A stretch of DNA of 5,745 bases from Patescibacteria group bacterium. GTDB taxonomy: Bacteria; Patescibacteria; Microgenomatia; Daviesbacterales; UBA10151. Where the stretch lies: assembly GCA_023487645.1 (NCBI GenBank), contig JAMDBX010000060.1:1-5745 (forward strand). The letters run 5' to 3'. Shown here one piece after another: positions 1 to 4,628 of the stretch. Both the position numbers and the translations under genes were made by a program. Numbering within the stretch: the first letter of the stretch is position 1; every line of letters begins with the position of its first letter. The notes under the pieces are model-generated. The model was given only the letters and a program-made list of their open reading frames with translations, searched no databases and was not told the origin of the DNA.

Positions 1-57
1 ATCAAAGATCAGGGAAGAGTTGAGGATCTAGCACAACTGAAATTGTTTGAGCTTTGA
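1..57 (+). CDS. C-terminal end of a truncated gene, possibly nucleotidyltransferase-like
   Basis: Frame 1 is open from the window edge to TGA at 55-57 and gives IKDQGRVEDLAQLKLFEL, the last 18 residues of a protein whose body lies outside the window. The pattern of basic residues, then GRxxDLAxLKxLE, resembles the C-terminal helix of minor nucleotidyltransferase-fold proteins (AbiEii/DUF6036-like), which often end in GRPKDLADIxxLE. This is similarity by eye only. A good hairpin with a T-rich tail follows 8 bp after the stop, which supports a real gene end here. The family call is weak; the existence of a gene end is more secure. Confidence 0.5.
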   Translation: MKDQGRVEDLAQLKLFEL

Positions 58-59
58 CT

Positions 60-383
60 CTAACGCCCTGCGGTCTCTGCCGCAGGGTATTTTACGAGAG
101 CAGCCCTAAAAGGTCTCTCTTCCCGAATAAATGGATACTCAATTTTTCTATATGGCTCCGGAGGATAAAATTCAGGTTGCCTATCTCTTAAGGGAATAAT
201 TCCATCATAAACATAAAGTGGCCTCTTTTGTTCTGGAGTATTATGAGAAATAATCTTTTTATTAAACTTGATTTTGTTGATTCTATTTTCAATCAAAATC
301 TCATTCTTTAATAAGAAATTCTCTTTTATAAAAAATTCTTCTATAAAAAATTCTTCTGGTACGAATTCTCGTTCTGCTATCAT
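60..383 (-). CDS. Hypothetical 107-residue protein (doubtful)
   Basis: An uninterrupted minus-strand frame runs from ATG at 383-381 to TAG at 62-60. The protein is not recognised. Its N-terminal half is rich in Glu, Phe, Ile and Lys and contains a direct repeat EEFFI-EEFFI made by a perfect 15-bp tandem duplication (327-356). The C-terminal half is rich in Pro, Arg and Tyr (QPEFYPPEPYRK), with no membrane segment or signal peptide. In favour of a gene: 107 sense codons without a stop in AT-rich DNA, and a protein-like C-terminal half. Against it: no Shine-Dalgarno site, no convincing promoter, and its last codons are formed by the terminator hairpin of the opposite gene. It could equally be chance or a decaying gene. 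Confidence 0.4.
   Translation of the reverse strand: MIAEREFVPEEFFIEEFFIKENFLLKNEILIENRINKIKFNKKIISHNTPEQKRPLYVYDGIIPLRDRQPEFYPPEPYRKIEYPFIREERPFRAALVKYPAAETAGR
66..93 (+). terminator. Rho-independent terminator of the truncated first gene
   Basis: A perfect 8-bp stem, CCCTGCGG (66-73) with CCGCAGGG (80-87), encloses a 6-nt loop and is followed by TATTTT. It starts 8 bp after the stop of the gene entering from the left. The T-rich tail lies only on the plus-strand side, so it should act on plus-strand transcription. Confidence 0.65.
327..356. repeat. Perfect 2 x 15-bp tandem repeat
   Basis: The unit TATAAAAAATTCTTC occurs twice head to tail, at 327-341 and 342-356. It keeps the reading frame of the minus-strand ORF and encodes its EEFFI repeat. 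Slippage is the likely origin. Confidence 0.85.
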
Positions 384-648
384 ATTAATTTAAGACCCAT
401 AGTTTATCACAAATATGGCTATACTGCAACCTTAAGTATAGGTTAGAGCTTATTAGCCCCCTATTTTACTTCAAAATGCAGTTATTGAGTACCTGTTTAT
501 TGCTAAATCCAGCTCGTAACAAACATAAGTTAAGGAGTAACAGTGGAGTGTCACAGGTTTTAGCTTCAAAGCGAACAAGTGGACACATATAAGCGAAGCT
601 TGCGACCTTTGGTCTTAAGCAGAGCTTGCTTTTTCTTTGAAAAAGTAA
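384..648. other. Intergenic stretch without a convincing gene
   Basis: No frame of useful length is seen on either strand. AAGGAG at 532-537 lies before GTG codons at 543 and 548, but those frames close after 6 and 14 codons, so I do not call a gene. The pair AACCT (428-432) and AGGTT (440-444) can form a weak hairpin. The right end holds three small hairpins (591-627), described separately. Confidence 0.5.
590..629. repeat. Row of three 11-nt mini-hairpins with an imperfect direct repeat
   Basis: Three perfect 4-bp stems with 3-nt loops follow each other at 13-bp steps: AAGC-GAA-GCTT (591-601), GACC-TTT-GGTC (604-614) and AAGC-AGA-GCTT (617-627). The first and third lie in a 14-bp direct repeat (590-603 and 616-629) identical at 12 of 14 positions. 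The third is followed by GCTTTTTC, so it might act as a weak plus-strand terminator. No function is known. Confidence 0.6.
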
Positions 649-870
649 AAAAGATATTTAATAAAAGCTGGTGGAAAAACAAAGAAGGTTAATCAGGCTC
701 ATGTTGATACCCTAACCAAACCTTTCCAGAGAATTGCTGAGATTGTAGAGTACGCCAACAGTTCGAAAGTAGAGGAAGTTTATCAGAAAACGCCTGAAAT
801 ATTCGAACTACTGGAAAAGGTTAATATAGCAACCCAAACACCCTTATTTTTACCTGCTTATTCCGAATTG
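649..870 (+). pseudogene. Probable decayed gene end without a start codon
   Basis: After TAA at 646-648 this frame stays open and, from 664 on, reads like a real protein: KAGGKTKKVNQAHVDTL, then a helix-rich part with FQRIAEIVEYANSSKVEEV and TPEIFELLEKVNIATQTP. It has no ATG or GTG start. It runs on through the antisense of the tRNA-Ser and stops at 967-969, so the natural C-terminus is also lost. The codons near 649-692 overlap another frame (564-692, ending FFFEKVKKIFNKSWWKN) that may hold the other side of a frameshift. I do not recognise the family. A recombinase or integrase tail beside a tRNA is possible but unproven. The boundary at 870 is simply the tRNA edge. Confidence 0.4.
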
Positions 871-957
871 CGGAGAGGGTGGGATTCGAACCCACGGTCG
901 TCTTACGGCGACAGATCGTTAGCACCGATCCGCACTAGGCCACTATGCGACCTCTCC
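871..957 (-). tRNA. tRNA-Ser(GCT)
   Basis: The 87-nt minus-strand gene folds as a class II tRNA. It has a fully Watson-Crick acceptor stem GGAGAGG/CCTCTCC, a D-arm with GCA/TGC, anticodon stem GATCG/CGATC, loop GTGCTAA with anticodon GCT (complement of 921-923), a long variable arm of about 18 nt, and T-arm GTGGG-TTCGAAT-CCCAC. It reads AGC and AGU serine codons. The discriminator is G and the next bases are CAA, so CCA is not encoded and must be added after transcription. No usable -10 box lies directly upstream. The best promoter is about 115 bp away, beyond a duplicated copy of its own first 14 bp, so the transcript probably has a long structured leader. Confidence 0.95.
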
Positions 958-1055
958 TTATATTACTAAGAGGTCCATAGCTTGCATTAGATAGTTACTA
1001 CACCGACAAAGTCGGTGGAACTATCGCAAGGTTCTCCGCCGCAGGCGGAGGTTCT
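958..1055. mobile_element. 98-bp hairpin-rich insert flanked by a 14-bp duplication of the tRNA-Ser 5' end
   Basis: The segment lies between two identical copies of TATGCGACCTCTCC (944-957 and 1056-1069), the pattern left by an insertion with target-site duplication. It has no coding capacity. It contains a long imperfect hairpin at 981-1030 with paired arms CTTGC/GCAAG, GATAGTT/AACTATC and CACCGAC/GTCGGTG around an AAA loop. A second hairpin follows at 1034-1050, CTCCGCC-GCA-GGCGGAG. AGAGGTCCATAG (969-980) is an inverted copy of the tRNA 5' end lacking one base, and can pair with 1056-1067 to close a three-way junction. I see no terminal inverted repeats of its own. It could be a MITE-like element or the product of a local replication error. 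Confidence 0.5.
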
Positions 1056-1069
1056 TATGCGACCTCTCC
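1056..1069 (-). repeat. Detached copy of the first 14 nt of tRNA-Ser(GCT)
   Basis: On the minus strand these bases read GGAGAGGTCGCATA, identical to the start of the tRNA gene (957-944). The acceptor strand GGAGAGG differs from that of the window's other tRNA-Ser, so the copy derives from this tRNA. The remaining tRNA parts do not follow it. Confidence 0.8.
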
Positions 1070-1078
1070 AGTGTGCAT

Positions 1079-1107
1079 ATTTTACCAGAACATATGGTTT
1101 GTATCCA
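1079..1107 (-). promoter_or_regulatory. Probable tRNA-Ser(GCT) promoter
   Basis: Read on the minus strand, TAAAAT (1084-1079) is a 5/6 match to the -10 consensus, preceded by TGG as an extended -10. TGGATA (1107-1102) is a 4/6 -35 match with a 17-bp spacer. The predicted start near 1072 lies 3 nt before the detached GGAGAGG copy. This is the same short distance seen between promoter and tRNA for both tRNA-Arg genes here, so I infer this was the original tRNA promoter. Confidence 0.6.
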
Positions 1108-1162
1108 GCTTTTGATATCCACCTGAATTTTCAGTACCTATAACTAGTATACAAGTTTGCGG

Positions 1163-1168
1163 TATAAT
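1163..1168 (+). promoter_or_regulatory. -10 box of the histidine phosphatase operon
   Basis: A perfect TATAAT ends 10 bp before the ATG at 1179. The expected transcription start near 1175 leaves at most a few leader bases, and no Shine-Dalgarno site is present (TTCTTAAG before ATG). No good -35 box is seen. The operon mRNA is probably leaderless or nearly so. Confidence 0.6.
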
Positions 1169-1178
1169 CATTCTTAAG

Positions 1179-1913
1179 ATGACTGAGGAAAGTGTTGACT
1201 CTAGAGAAAAATCACCACAGCCTCGAAAAAGAAATATTATTCTTTATTTTGTTCGCCATGGTGCCGCTGGTTACTCTAGTCGTCAGGACATGGCGGGATA
1301 CTTGACAGAAACAGGCCGTGAACAGGCCAGGGAAGCAGCGAAAACTCTTTATCAAGAATTACCAGAAGGAGCAGTCGTTGAGTTTCTTTCAAGTGACCTC
1401 AATAGAGCGGAAGAAACTACTGAGGAGATGAAAAAAGAGACGGAGAGATTAAATGATGATCCTCAAAATTCAAAGAAAGTATTTATTCATCATGGTAAGG
1501 TTATCAAAGATGAAGGGGAAGAAAGAGAGAAGATAAAAACTTACGCGCGGCTTGCAATATCAGATGATCATACTCGCGAGTTTTTTAGCTTGTCTAAGGA
1601 TGAATCTGGCAAAGAACAAGATGCAGTTAAGGTTTGGTTAGATAACCCGAACCAAAATGTAATAGAAATGGAGGATAATTTCCGCAGTTTCCTTCGTCAT
1701 TTTAATAGATTTAGCCGGCATGTTTCTCCTGGCCCGGATATCTACATTGTGTCAACTGTGCACGGTGGGGCTTCTGATGTGGCTATAGGAAGGTTTTTGG
1801 GTGAAAATGCGTTAGGAAGACTAATAAATTGCGAAGCTTTTAAGATTTCTTTGTTGACTGATGGTCAGACAACCCTAACTTTTAGGGATGAAACCAAAAC
1901 TATATCCCTATAA
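1179..1913 (+). CDS. Histidine phosphatase (phosphoglycerate mutase-like)
   Basis: This is a 244-residue cytoplasmic protein of the histidine phosphatase superfamily. The signature LYFVRHGAAG places the nucleophilic His at residue 27 with Arg26. LTETGREQA follows at 42-50, SSDLNRAEET gives the second phosphate-binding Arg (76), and STVHGG gives the second catalytic His (195). The acid residue is probably one of the Glu near 112-115. About 20 residues precede the first strand. The stretch between Arg76 and His195 is long, charged and unlike that of small SixA-type enzymes, so the substrate cannot be read from the sequence; sugar phosphate, nucleotide or phosphohistidine are all open. The first ATG is chosen because the -10 box lies just upstream. 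The stop codon abuts the next ATG, so the gene leads a coupled operon that also holds a phosphohistidine swivelling domain. Confidence 0.9.
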   Translation: MTEESVDSREKSPQPRKRNIILYFVRHGAAGYSSRQDMAGYLTETGREQAREAAKTLYQELPEGAVVEFLSSDLNRAEETTEEMKKETERLNDDPQNSKKVFIHHGKVIKDEGEEREKIKTYARLAISDDHTREFFSLSKDESGKEQDAVKVWLDNPNQNVIEMEDNFRSFLRHFNRFSRHVSPGPDIYIVSTVHGGASDVAIGRFLGENALGRLINCEAFKISLLTDGQTTLTFRDETKTISL

Positions 1914-2975
1914 ATGAAAAATGGCGACCCTGTTATTGAAAACTACCTTCGAGCTATTGAAAAGCTAATTGAGCGGGGAGGAGAAAAAAAATTTTGGCCG
2001 TTTGCTCCCGGTCAGGTAGACTCTTATTTTATCGATGTATTTTCAGTTAATCTTTTTGAGAAATTTAAACGTAATCGGGAAAAATTTAAAGATGCCTTTG
2101 CTACCCTTAACACCACAGTTATACGGTGGTTTGGTCTGCCTTATGTAATCCTTGGCTTAAAACTGGCGAACAATTATGAGGGCTATTGTGCTTCCCAAGA
2201 GGAGATGACAGATTATATTCGGGCAGTGGATGAGGTATTAAGTAAAAAAGTCTATTCTGATCCTTTCTGTCTGGATGGACAAAACAAAACAATGTTGGAT
2301 CAGGAAGCAAAAGATAAATTTGAAAAAATCCATCGTTTTGACGCTAGGGATAAAAAGGCCATAAATATTTTTAGTTCTATTTTGCAATCCTACCTTTGGT
2401 CGATTGAATTTGATGCCTTTACTTATGGAGCATCTTGGCATGGACCATACACGGTTGACTCTAAAAAAATGATTTGCAAGACCTACAGTGACTTAAATGC
2501 GCAGATATGGAAAATACAAAACCTTCCGGATAGAGTGGATATATTTTATCTTTTTGAAGGAGATATTGATTGGAGAGTAGGCTTGATGGAACTTGCTGTC
2601 TTTCAACCAGATCTTTGGGATAGATTGGATTCAATAGGGATTTTGGTAGACAATAAAACTGTTGATAATTTAGACAATGTTCAAAAGTTGTCGGAGCAAT
2701 TTTCTCAAGTTCGGGATCAACAAGTAAGTTTGATTGATGGGTTGCCGCCTGAAGAAATTATTAAAAAGGGTATAGAAATTTATTATTTTATGTTCAGAAA
2801 CTTTTTTGAGTTCTACCAAGAAAGTTCAAAACCGCCAGAAGTATGTTACCAGCGAATCAAAGATGATGGCCTAAAGTATTGGAATGCTTTTAAACAGGAA
2901 TCAGTTAAGGAATTAATGCCTGGAAAAGATTTTTTCAAAAGACTCTATGATCCAAGCAATAACTTTACCGGATGA
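1914..2975 (+). CDS. Unrecognised 353-residue soluble protein, partner of a swivelling domain
   Basis: I do not recognise a family. The protein has no signal peptide or membrane segment. It looks mostly helical and rich in aromatic residues, with patches such as KKFWPFAPGQVDSYFIDVF (about 25-43), a central SWHGPYTVDSKK followed by YSDLNAQIWK, FEGDIDWRVGLMEL, and a helical C-terminal third with many Phe and Tyr. The start abuts the upstream stop codon with no Shine-Dalgarno site, so it is probably translated by coupling. Its own stop overlaps the start of the swivelling-domain gene by 4 bp. In PEP synthase and rifampicin phosphotransferase, a mobile phosphohistidine domain shuttles between two catalytic domains in the same chain. 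By position this protein may supply a catalytic or substrate-binding partner for the separate mobile domain. That is inference from gene order; no ATP-grasp or TIM-barrel motif is seen. Confidence 0.85.
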   Translation: MKNGDPVIENYLRAIEKLIERGGEKKFWPFAPGQVDSYFIDVFSVNLFEKFKRNREKFKDAFATLNTTVIRWFGLPYVILGLKLANNYEGYCASQEEMTDYIRAVDEVLSKKVYSDPFCLDGQNKTMLDQEAKDKFEKIHRFDARDKKAINIFSSILQSYLWSIEFDAFTYGASWHGPYTVDSKKMICKTYSDLNAQIWKIQNLPDRVDIFYLFEGDIDWRVGLMELAVFQPDLWDRLDSIGILVDNKTVDNLDNVQKLSEQFSQVRDQQVSLIDGLPPEEIIKKGIEIYYFMFRNFFEFYQESSKPPEVCYQRIKDDGLKYWNAFKQESVKELMPGKDFFKRLYDPSNNFTG

Positions 2976-3343
2976 ATAAATTTTTGCTTCACAACAAAGA
3001 TGAAAAAAAGAGGGTCGTTAAAGGCGTTGTTGCGTCAAAAGGTTCCGCTCAAGGTAGTGTGAGAGTTATTACTGACCTTAAGGAGGTAAGTAAATTTATA
3101 GAGAGGGAAGTACTAGTATCAGAGTACACAAATCCGTCGTATGTTAAAGCTATGATTAAAGCTTCGGCAGTAGTCACGGATTTTGGAGGAATAACTTCCC
3201 ATGCAGCAATAATTTCCCGTGAGTTAGGTATACCCTGTATAGTTAGTGCTAAAAATGCTACAAAGATCTTTAAAAATGGTGATGTTGTAGAAGTTGATGC
3301 AAATCAAGGAATAGTAAGTATAATAAAAAGGGGTGATGAATGA
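2972..3343 (+). CDS. Stand-alone PEP-utilising enzyme mobile domain (phosphohistidine swivelling domain)
   Basis: The 123-residue protein consists almost only of the PEP-utilisers mobile domain. KGVVASKGSAQGSVRVI (17-33) forms the first strands. VTDFGGITSHAAIISRELG (68-86) is the signature loop with the phosphorylatable His at residue 77. GIPCIV and then GDVVEVDANQGIVSII form the closing strands. In PPDK, PEP synthase and PTS enzyme I this domain carries phosphate on His between active sites. Here neither an ATP-grasp domain nor a PEP/pyruvate TIM barrel is attached, so the partner must be another protein, most simply the 353-residue neighbour. The start overlaps the upstream stop as ATGA, without a Shine-Dalgarno site. 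The domain call is firm; what phosphorylates it is unknown. Confidence 0.92.
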   Translation: MNKFLLHNKDEKKRVVKGVVASKGSAQGSVRVITDLKEVSKFIEREVLVSEYTNPSYVKAMIKASAVVTDFGGITSHAAIISRELGIPCIVSAKNATKIFKNGDVVEVDANQGIVSIIKRGDE

Positions 3344-3543
3344 TGAATAATATTTTAGGAACACCAAATGGTGGTTTAATCCTGTTACTGGTGGTTGTTT
3401 GGGAATTTATCTGGAAGGGGATTGCTTTGTGGCATAGTGCCCGAAACAGTCAAAGAAACTGGTTTATAGCCATGTTGATTTTAAATACCCTAGGTATTTT
3501 GCCCATTGTTTATCTGAGATTTTTCCAGAAGAAACAAGGTTAA
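3340..3543 (+). CDS. DUF5652-like small membrane protein
   Basis: This is a 67-residue integral membrane protein with two predicted helices: about residues 11-31 (GGLILLLVVVWEFIWKGIAL) and 41-62 (from WFIAMLILNTLGILPIVYL). The pattern VWKGIALW-x-SARNxQxxWFI and NTLGILPIxYLxFF matches DUF5652, a family I know from CPR bacteria and some archaea, distantly like the PLDc_N two-helix module. The function is unknown. The start overlaps the preceding stop as ATGA, and a second in-frame ATG follows directly at 3343. AAGGGGTGA at 3328-3336 is the best Shine-Dalgarno-like site in the operon and suits either ATG. Being last in the operon, it may anchor the soluble phosphotransfer proteins at the membrane, or may only share their promoter. 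Confidence 0.85.
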   Translation: MMNNILGTPNGGLILLLVVVWEFIWKGIALWHSARNSQRNWFIAMLILNTLGILPIVYLRFFQKKQG

Positions 3544-3551
3544 ATTTGGTG

Positions 3552-3557
3552 TATACT
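3552..3557 (+). promoter_or_regulatory. -10 box of the 194-residue membrane protein gene
   Basis: TATACT, a 5/6 match, ends 7 bp before the ATG at 3565, so transcription would begin at or next to the start codon. No Shine-Dalgarno site or clear -35 box is present. The arrangement again points to a leaderless mRNA. Confidence 0.5.
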
Positions 3558-3564
3558 GATATCA

Positions 3565-4149
3565 ATGCCCACAGTTTTTGAAAAACCTATTCCTGACGAA
3601 CAAAATCTTCCGGTCCCCGAAGAAAAGCACCATGTTGTCTCAACCGAAGATAGTGACCCGGTAAAAACCCATCTTTCCTGGATTGCTCCGGCCCGGCCTT
3701 ACCGCAAAAAAGACCGCTCTTATTACACCACCATTGCCACTTTGGTGATTTTACTCATTTTAATTGCCCTGCTGGCCCGGGAAATTTTGCTCATTGGAGT
3801 ACTTTTGGCCTTGGGCTTTGTAGCTTATGTTTTAGGCTTTGTTCCCCCTGAGGATATTGAGTATAAAATTTCCGATCAAGGAGTAACCATTGGCAATCAT
3901 TTCTATTTTTGGGGGGATTTGGACAGTTTTTGGCTTTCAGAAAAAGAGGGCCACGGGCTGATGCATATTGTCACCCATTACCATTTTCCGGCCCAGTTGA
4001 TTTTGGTGTTAGGTAAGGATAATGAGGCCGAGGTCAAAAAAGAGGTGGCTCATTATTTGCCTTTCCATGAAATTCCTCCCAAAAGTTTGATAGACAGCTG
4101 GGCTGAAAGTTTGCAAAAACATTTTCCTCTGGAAAATCCCCACCGGTAA
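3565..4149 (+). CDS. Conserved-looking two-helix membrane protein of unknown function
   Basis: The 194-residue protein has a hydrophilic, Pro- and acid-rich N-terminus (1-35), then WIAPARPYRKKDRSYY as a basic juxtamembrane segment. Two closely spaced membrane helices follow at about 55-71 and 74-93. The C-terminal soluble domain of about 100 residues begins EYKISDQGVTIGNHFYFWGD and goes on with a His-rich VTHYHF. The positive-inside rule suggests that the N-terminus and the C-terminal domain both face the cytoplasm. The soluble part resembles the small PH-like domains that follow membrane pairs in DUF5673-type proteins, but this is tentative. I believe close relatives occur in Microgenomates genomes. 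Its codons are somewhat more GC-rich than those of the operon before it, and it has its own -10 box, so I treat it as a separate unit. The tRNA pair follows 52 bp later. Confidence 0.85.
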   Translation: MPTVFEKPIPDEQNLPVPEEKHHVVSTEDSDPVKTHLSWIAPARPYRKKDRSYYTTIATLVILLILIALLAREILLIGVLLALGFVAYVLGFVPPEDIEYKISDQGVTIGNHFYFWGDLDSFWLSEKEGHGLMHIVTHYHFPAQLILVLGKDNEAEVKKEVAHYLPFHEIPPKSLIDSWAESLQKHFPLENPHR

Positions 4150-4159
4150 TTGTCAGTTT

Positions 4160-4190
4160 TTGGGCAAATGAGACCCCTTTGTGCTAAAAT
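4160..4190 (+). promoter_or_regulatory. Promoter of the tRNA-Arg/tRNA-Ser pair
   Basis: TAAAAT (4185-4190) is preceded by TGC as an extended -10 and ends 11 bp before the mature tRNA 5' end. TTGGGC (4160-4165) is a weak -35 candidate with a long 19-bp spacer. The predicted leader is about 5 nt. Confidence 0.6.
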
Positions 4191-4201
4191 TAGGCAGGTA
4201 A

Positions 4202-4274
4202 GCGCTCGTGGCGCAATGGATAGCGCTCCAGATTGCGGATCTGGTGGTTGTGGGTTCGAATCCCGCCGAGCGCG
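4202..4274 (+). tRNA. tRNA-Arg(GCG)
   Basis: The 73-nt gene has acceptor stem GCGCTCG/CGAGCGC, D-stem GCGC/GCGC, anticodon stem CCAGA/TCTGG with loop TTGCGGA and anticodon GCG at 4235-4237, a 5-nt variable loop, and T-arm GTGGG-TTCGAAT-CCCGC with one wobble pair. It reads CGC and CGU. Most bacteria use ACG, converted to ICG by TadA, for these codons, so a genomic GCG anticodon is unusual. The discriminator is G and CCA is not encoded. tRNA-Ser(CGA) follows after 7 nt and is probably on the same transcript. Confidence 0.95.
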
Positions 4275-4281
4275 CATTTTT

Positions 4282-4368
4282 GGTGGGGTCGCATAGTGGC
4301 CGAGTGCGCTGGTTTCGAAAACCGGTGTCGCCGAAAGGCGACCGTGAGTTCGAATCTCACCCCCACCG
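4282..4368 (+). tRNA. tRNA-Ser(CGA)
   Basis: This is an 87-nt class II tRNA with acceptor stem GGTGGGG/CCCCACC and anticodon stem CTGGT/ACCGG. The loop TTCGAAA has anticodon CGA at 4316-4318. The variable arm GTCGCC-GAAA-GGCGAC is capped by a GNRA tetraloop, and the T-arm is GTGAG-TTCGAAT-CTCAC. It reads UCG. The D-arm region is nearly identical to that of tRNA-Ser(GCT) in this window, as expected for seryl-tRNA synthetase recognition. The discriminator is G and CCA is not encoded. Confidence 0.95.
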
Positions 4369-4377
4369 CAGGTTCGG

Positions 4378-4396
4378 CAGTCGCCTGAGGCGACTG
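4378..4396. repeat. 8-bp perfect hairpin with 3-nt loop after tRNA-Ser(CGA)
   Basis: CAGTCGCC-TGA-GGCGACTG lies 9 bp after the tRNA, in the gap before the convergent small membrane gene. It sits where a terminator for both units is expected, but neither side has a T-run, so it may instead protect 3' ends or belong to the small palindromes scattered in this window. CGGCAG (4375-4380) and CTGCCG (4406-4411) offer an alternative outer pairing. Confidence 0.6.
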
Positions 4397-4418
4397 AGAT
4401 TCATCCTGCCGCCTCCGC

Positions 4419-4628
4419 TTATCCTTTAAACAGAGTACCCAGCCGAAAGGCCAGCAGTAGTAGTAAGAACAATAAAGTTATCGGAAGCAGGGTGACAAAT
4501 ATTTTGATTATTTTTGGCCATTTGGTCCAAACCCACATTAAGATGATTCCCAAGGGTGGAGCTAAAAACAATAAGAGGAAAGTAAGGGCAGATTGAAGGT
4601 GGTCGGAGCTTTTGCTATGCGCGCGCAT
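4419..4628 (-). CDS. Small two-helix membrane protein
   Basis: The 69-residue protein has a short polar N-terminus and two hydrophobic helices, about 13-34 (TFLLLFLAPPLGIILMWVW) and 42-62, joined by the basic loop TKWPKIIK. The loop suggests both ends lie outside and the loop inside. The motif PPLGIILMWxxTKWPKxxK is one I associate with small CPR membrane proteins of unknown function. It lies opposite to the flanking tRNA genes. A perfect TTGACA -35 and a -10-like GATCAT place the transcription start at about the A of the ATG at 4628, so the mRNA is probably leaderless. No Shine-Dalgarno site is present. A 14-bp palindrome (4616-4629) covers the start codon. Confidence 0.75.
   Translation of the reverse strand: MRAHSKSSDHLQSALTFLLLFLAPPLGIILMWVWTKWPKIIKIFVTLLPITLLFLLLLLAFRLGTLFKG

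Noticed and set aside
543..592. Short reading frames after AAGGAG starting with GTG
   Set aside because: They close after 6 and 14 codons; the Shine-Dalgarno-like string alone does not support a gene.
981..1050. Integron attC site or CRISPR repeat
   Set aside because: The paired arms do not carry the conserved RYYYAAC/GTTRRRY core boxes, and the hairpins differ in sequence and have no regular spacers, so neither fits.
958..1055. Group I intron in the tRNA
   Set aside because: The segment lies upstream of an intact tRNA and not in its anticodon loop, and it is far too short for a group I intron.
2119..2441. Two minus-strand ORFs of 63 and 67 residues
   Set aside because: They are shadows antisense to the 353-residue gene, with no start signals and low-quality protein sequence.
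4053..4277. Minus-strand ORF of 74 residues containing RRDSNPQPPDPQSGALS
   Set aside because: It is antisense to the tRNA-Arg and to the end of the 194-residue membrane protein gene. The DSNPQ-type string is the familiar false translation of a tRNA T-arm.
4208..4429. Plus-strand ORF of 73 residues over both tRNA genes
   Set aside because: It lies almost wholly inside two well-folded tRNA genes; the GSNPAERA-type string is tRNA sequence read as protein.
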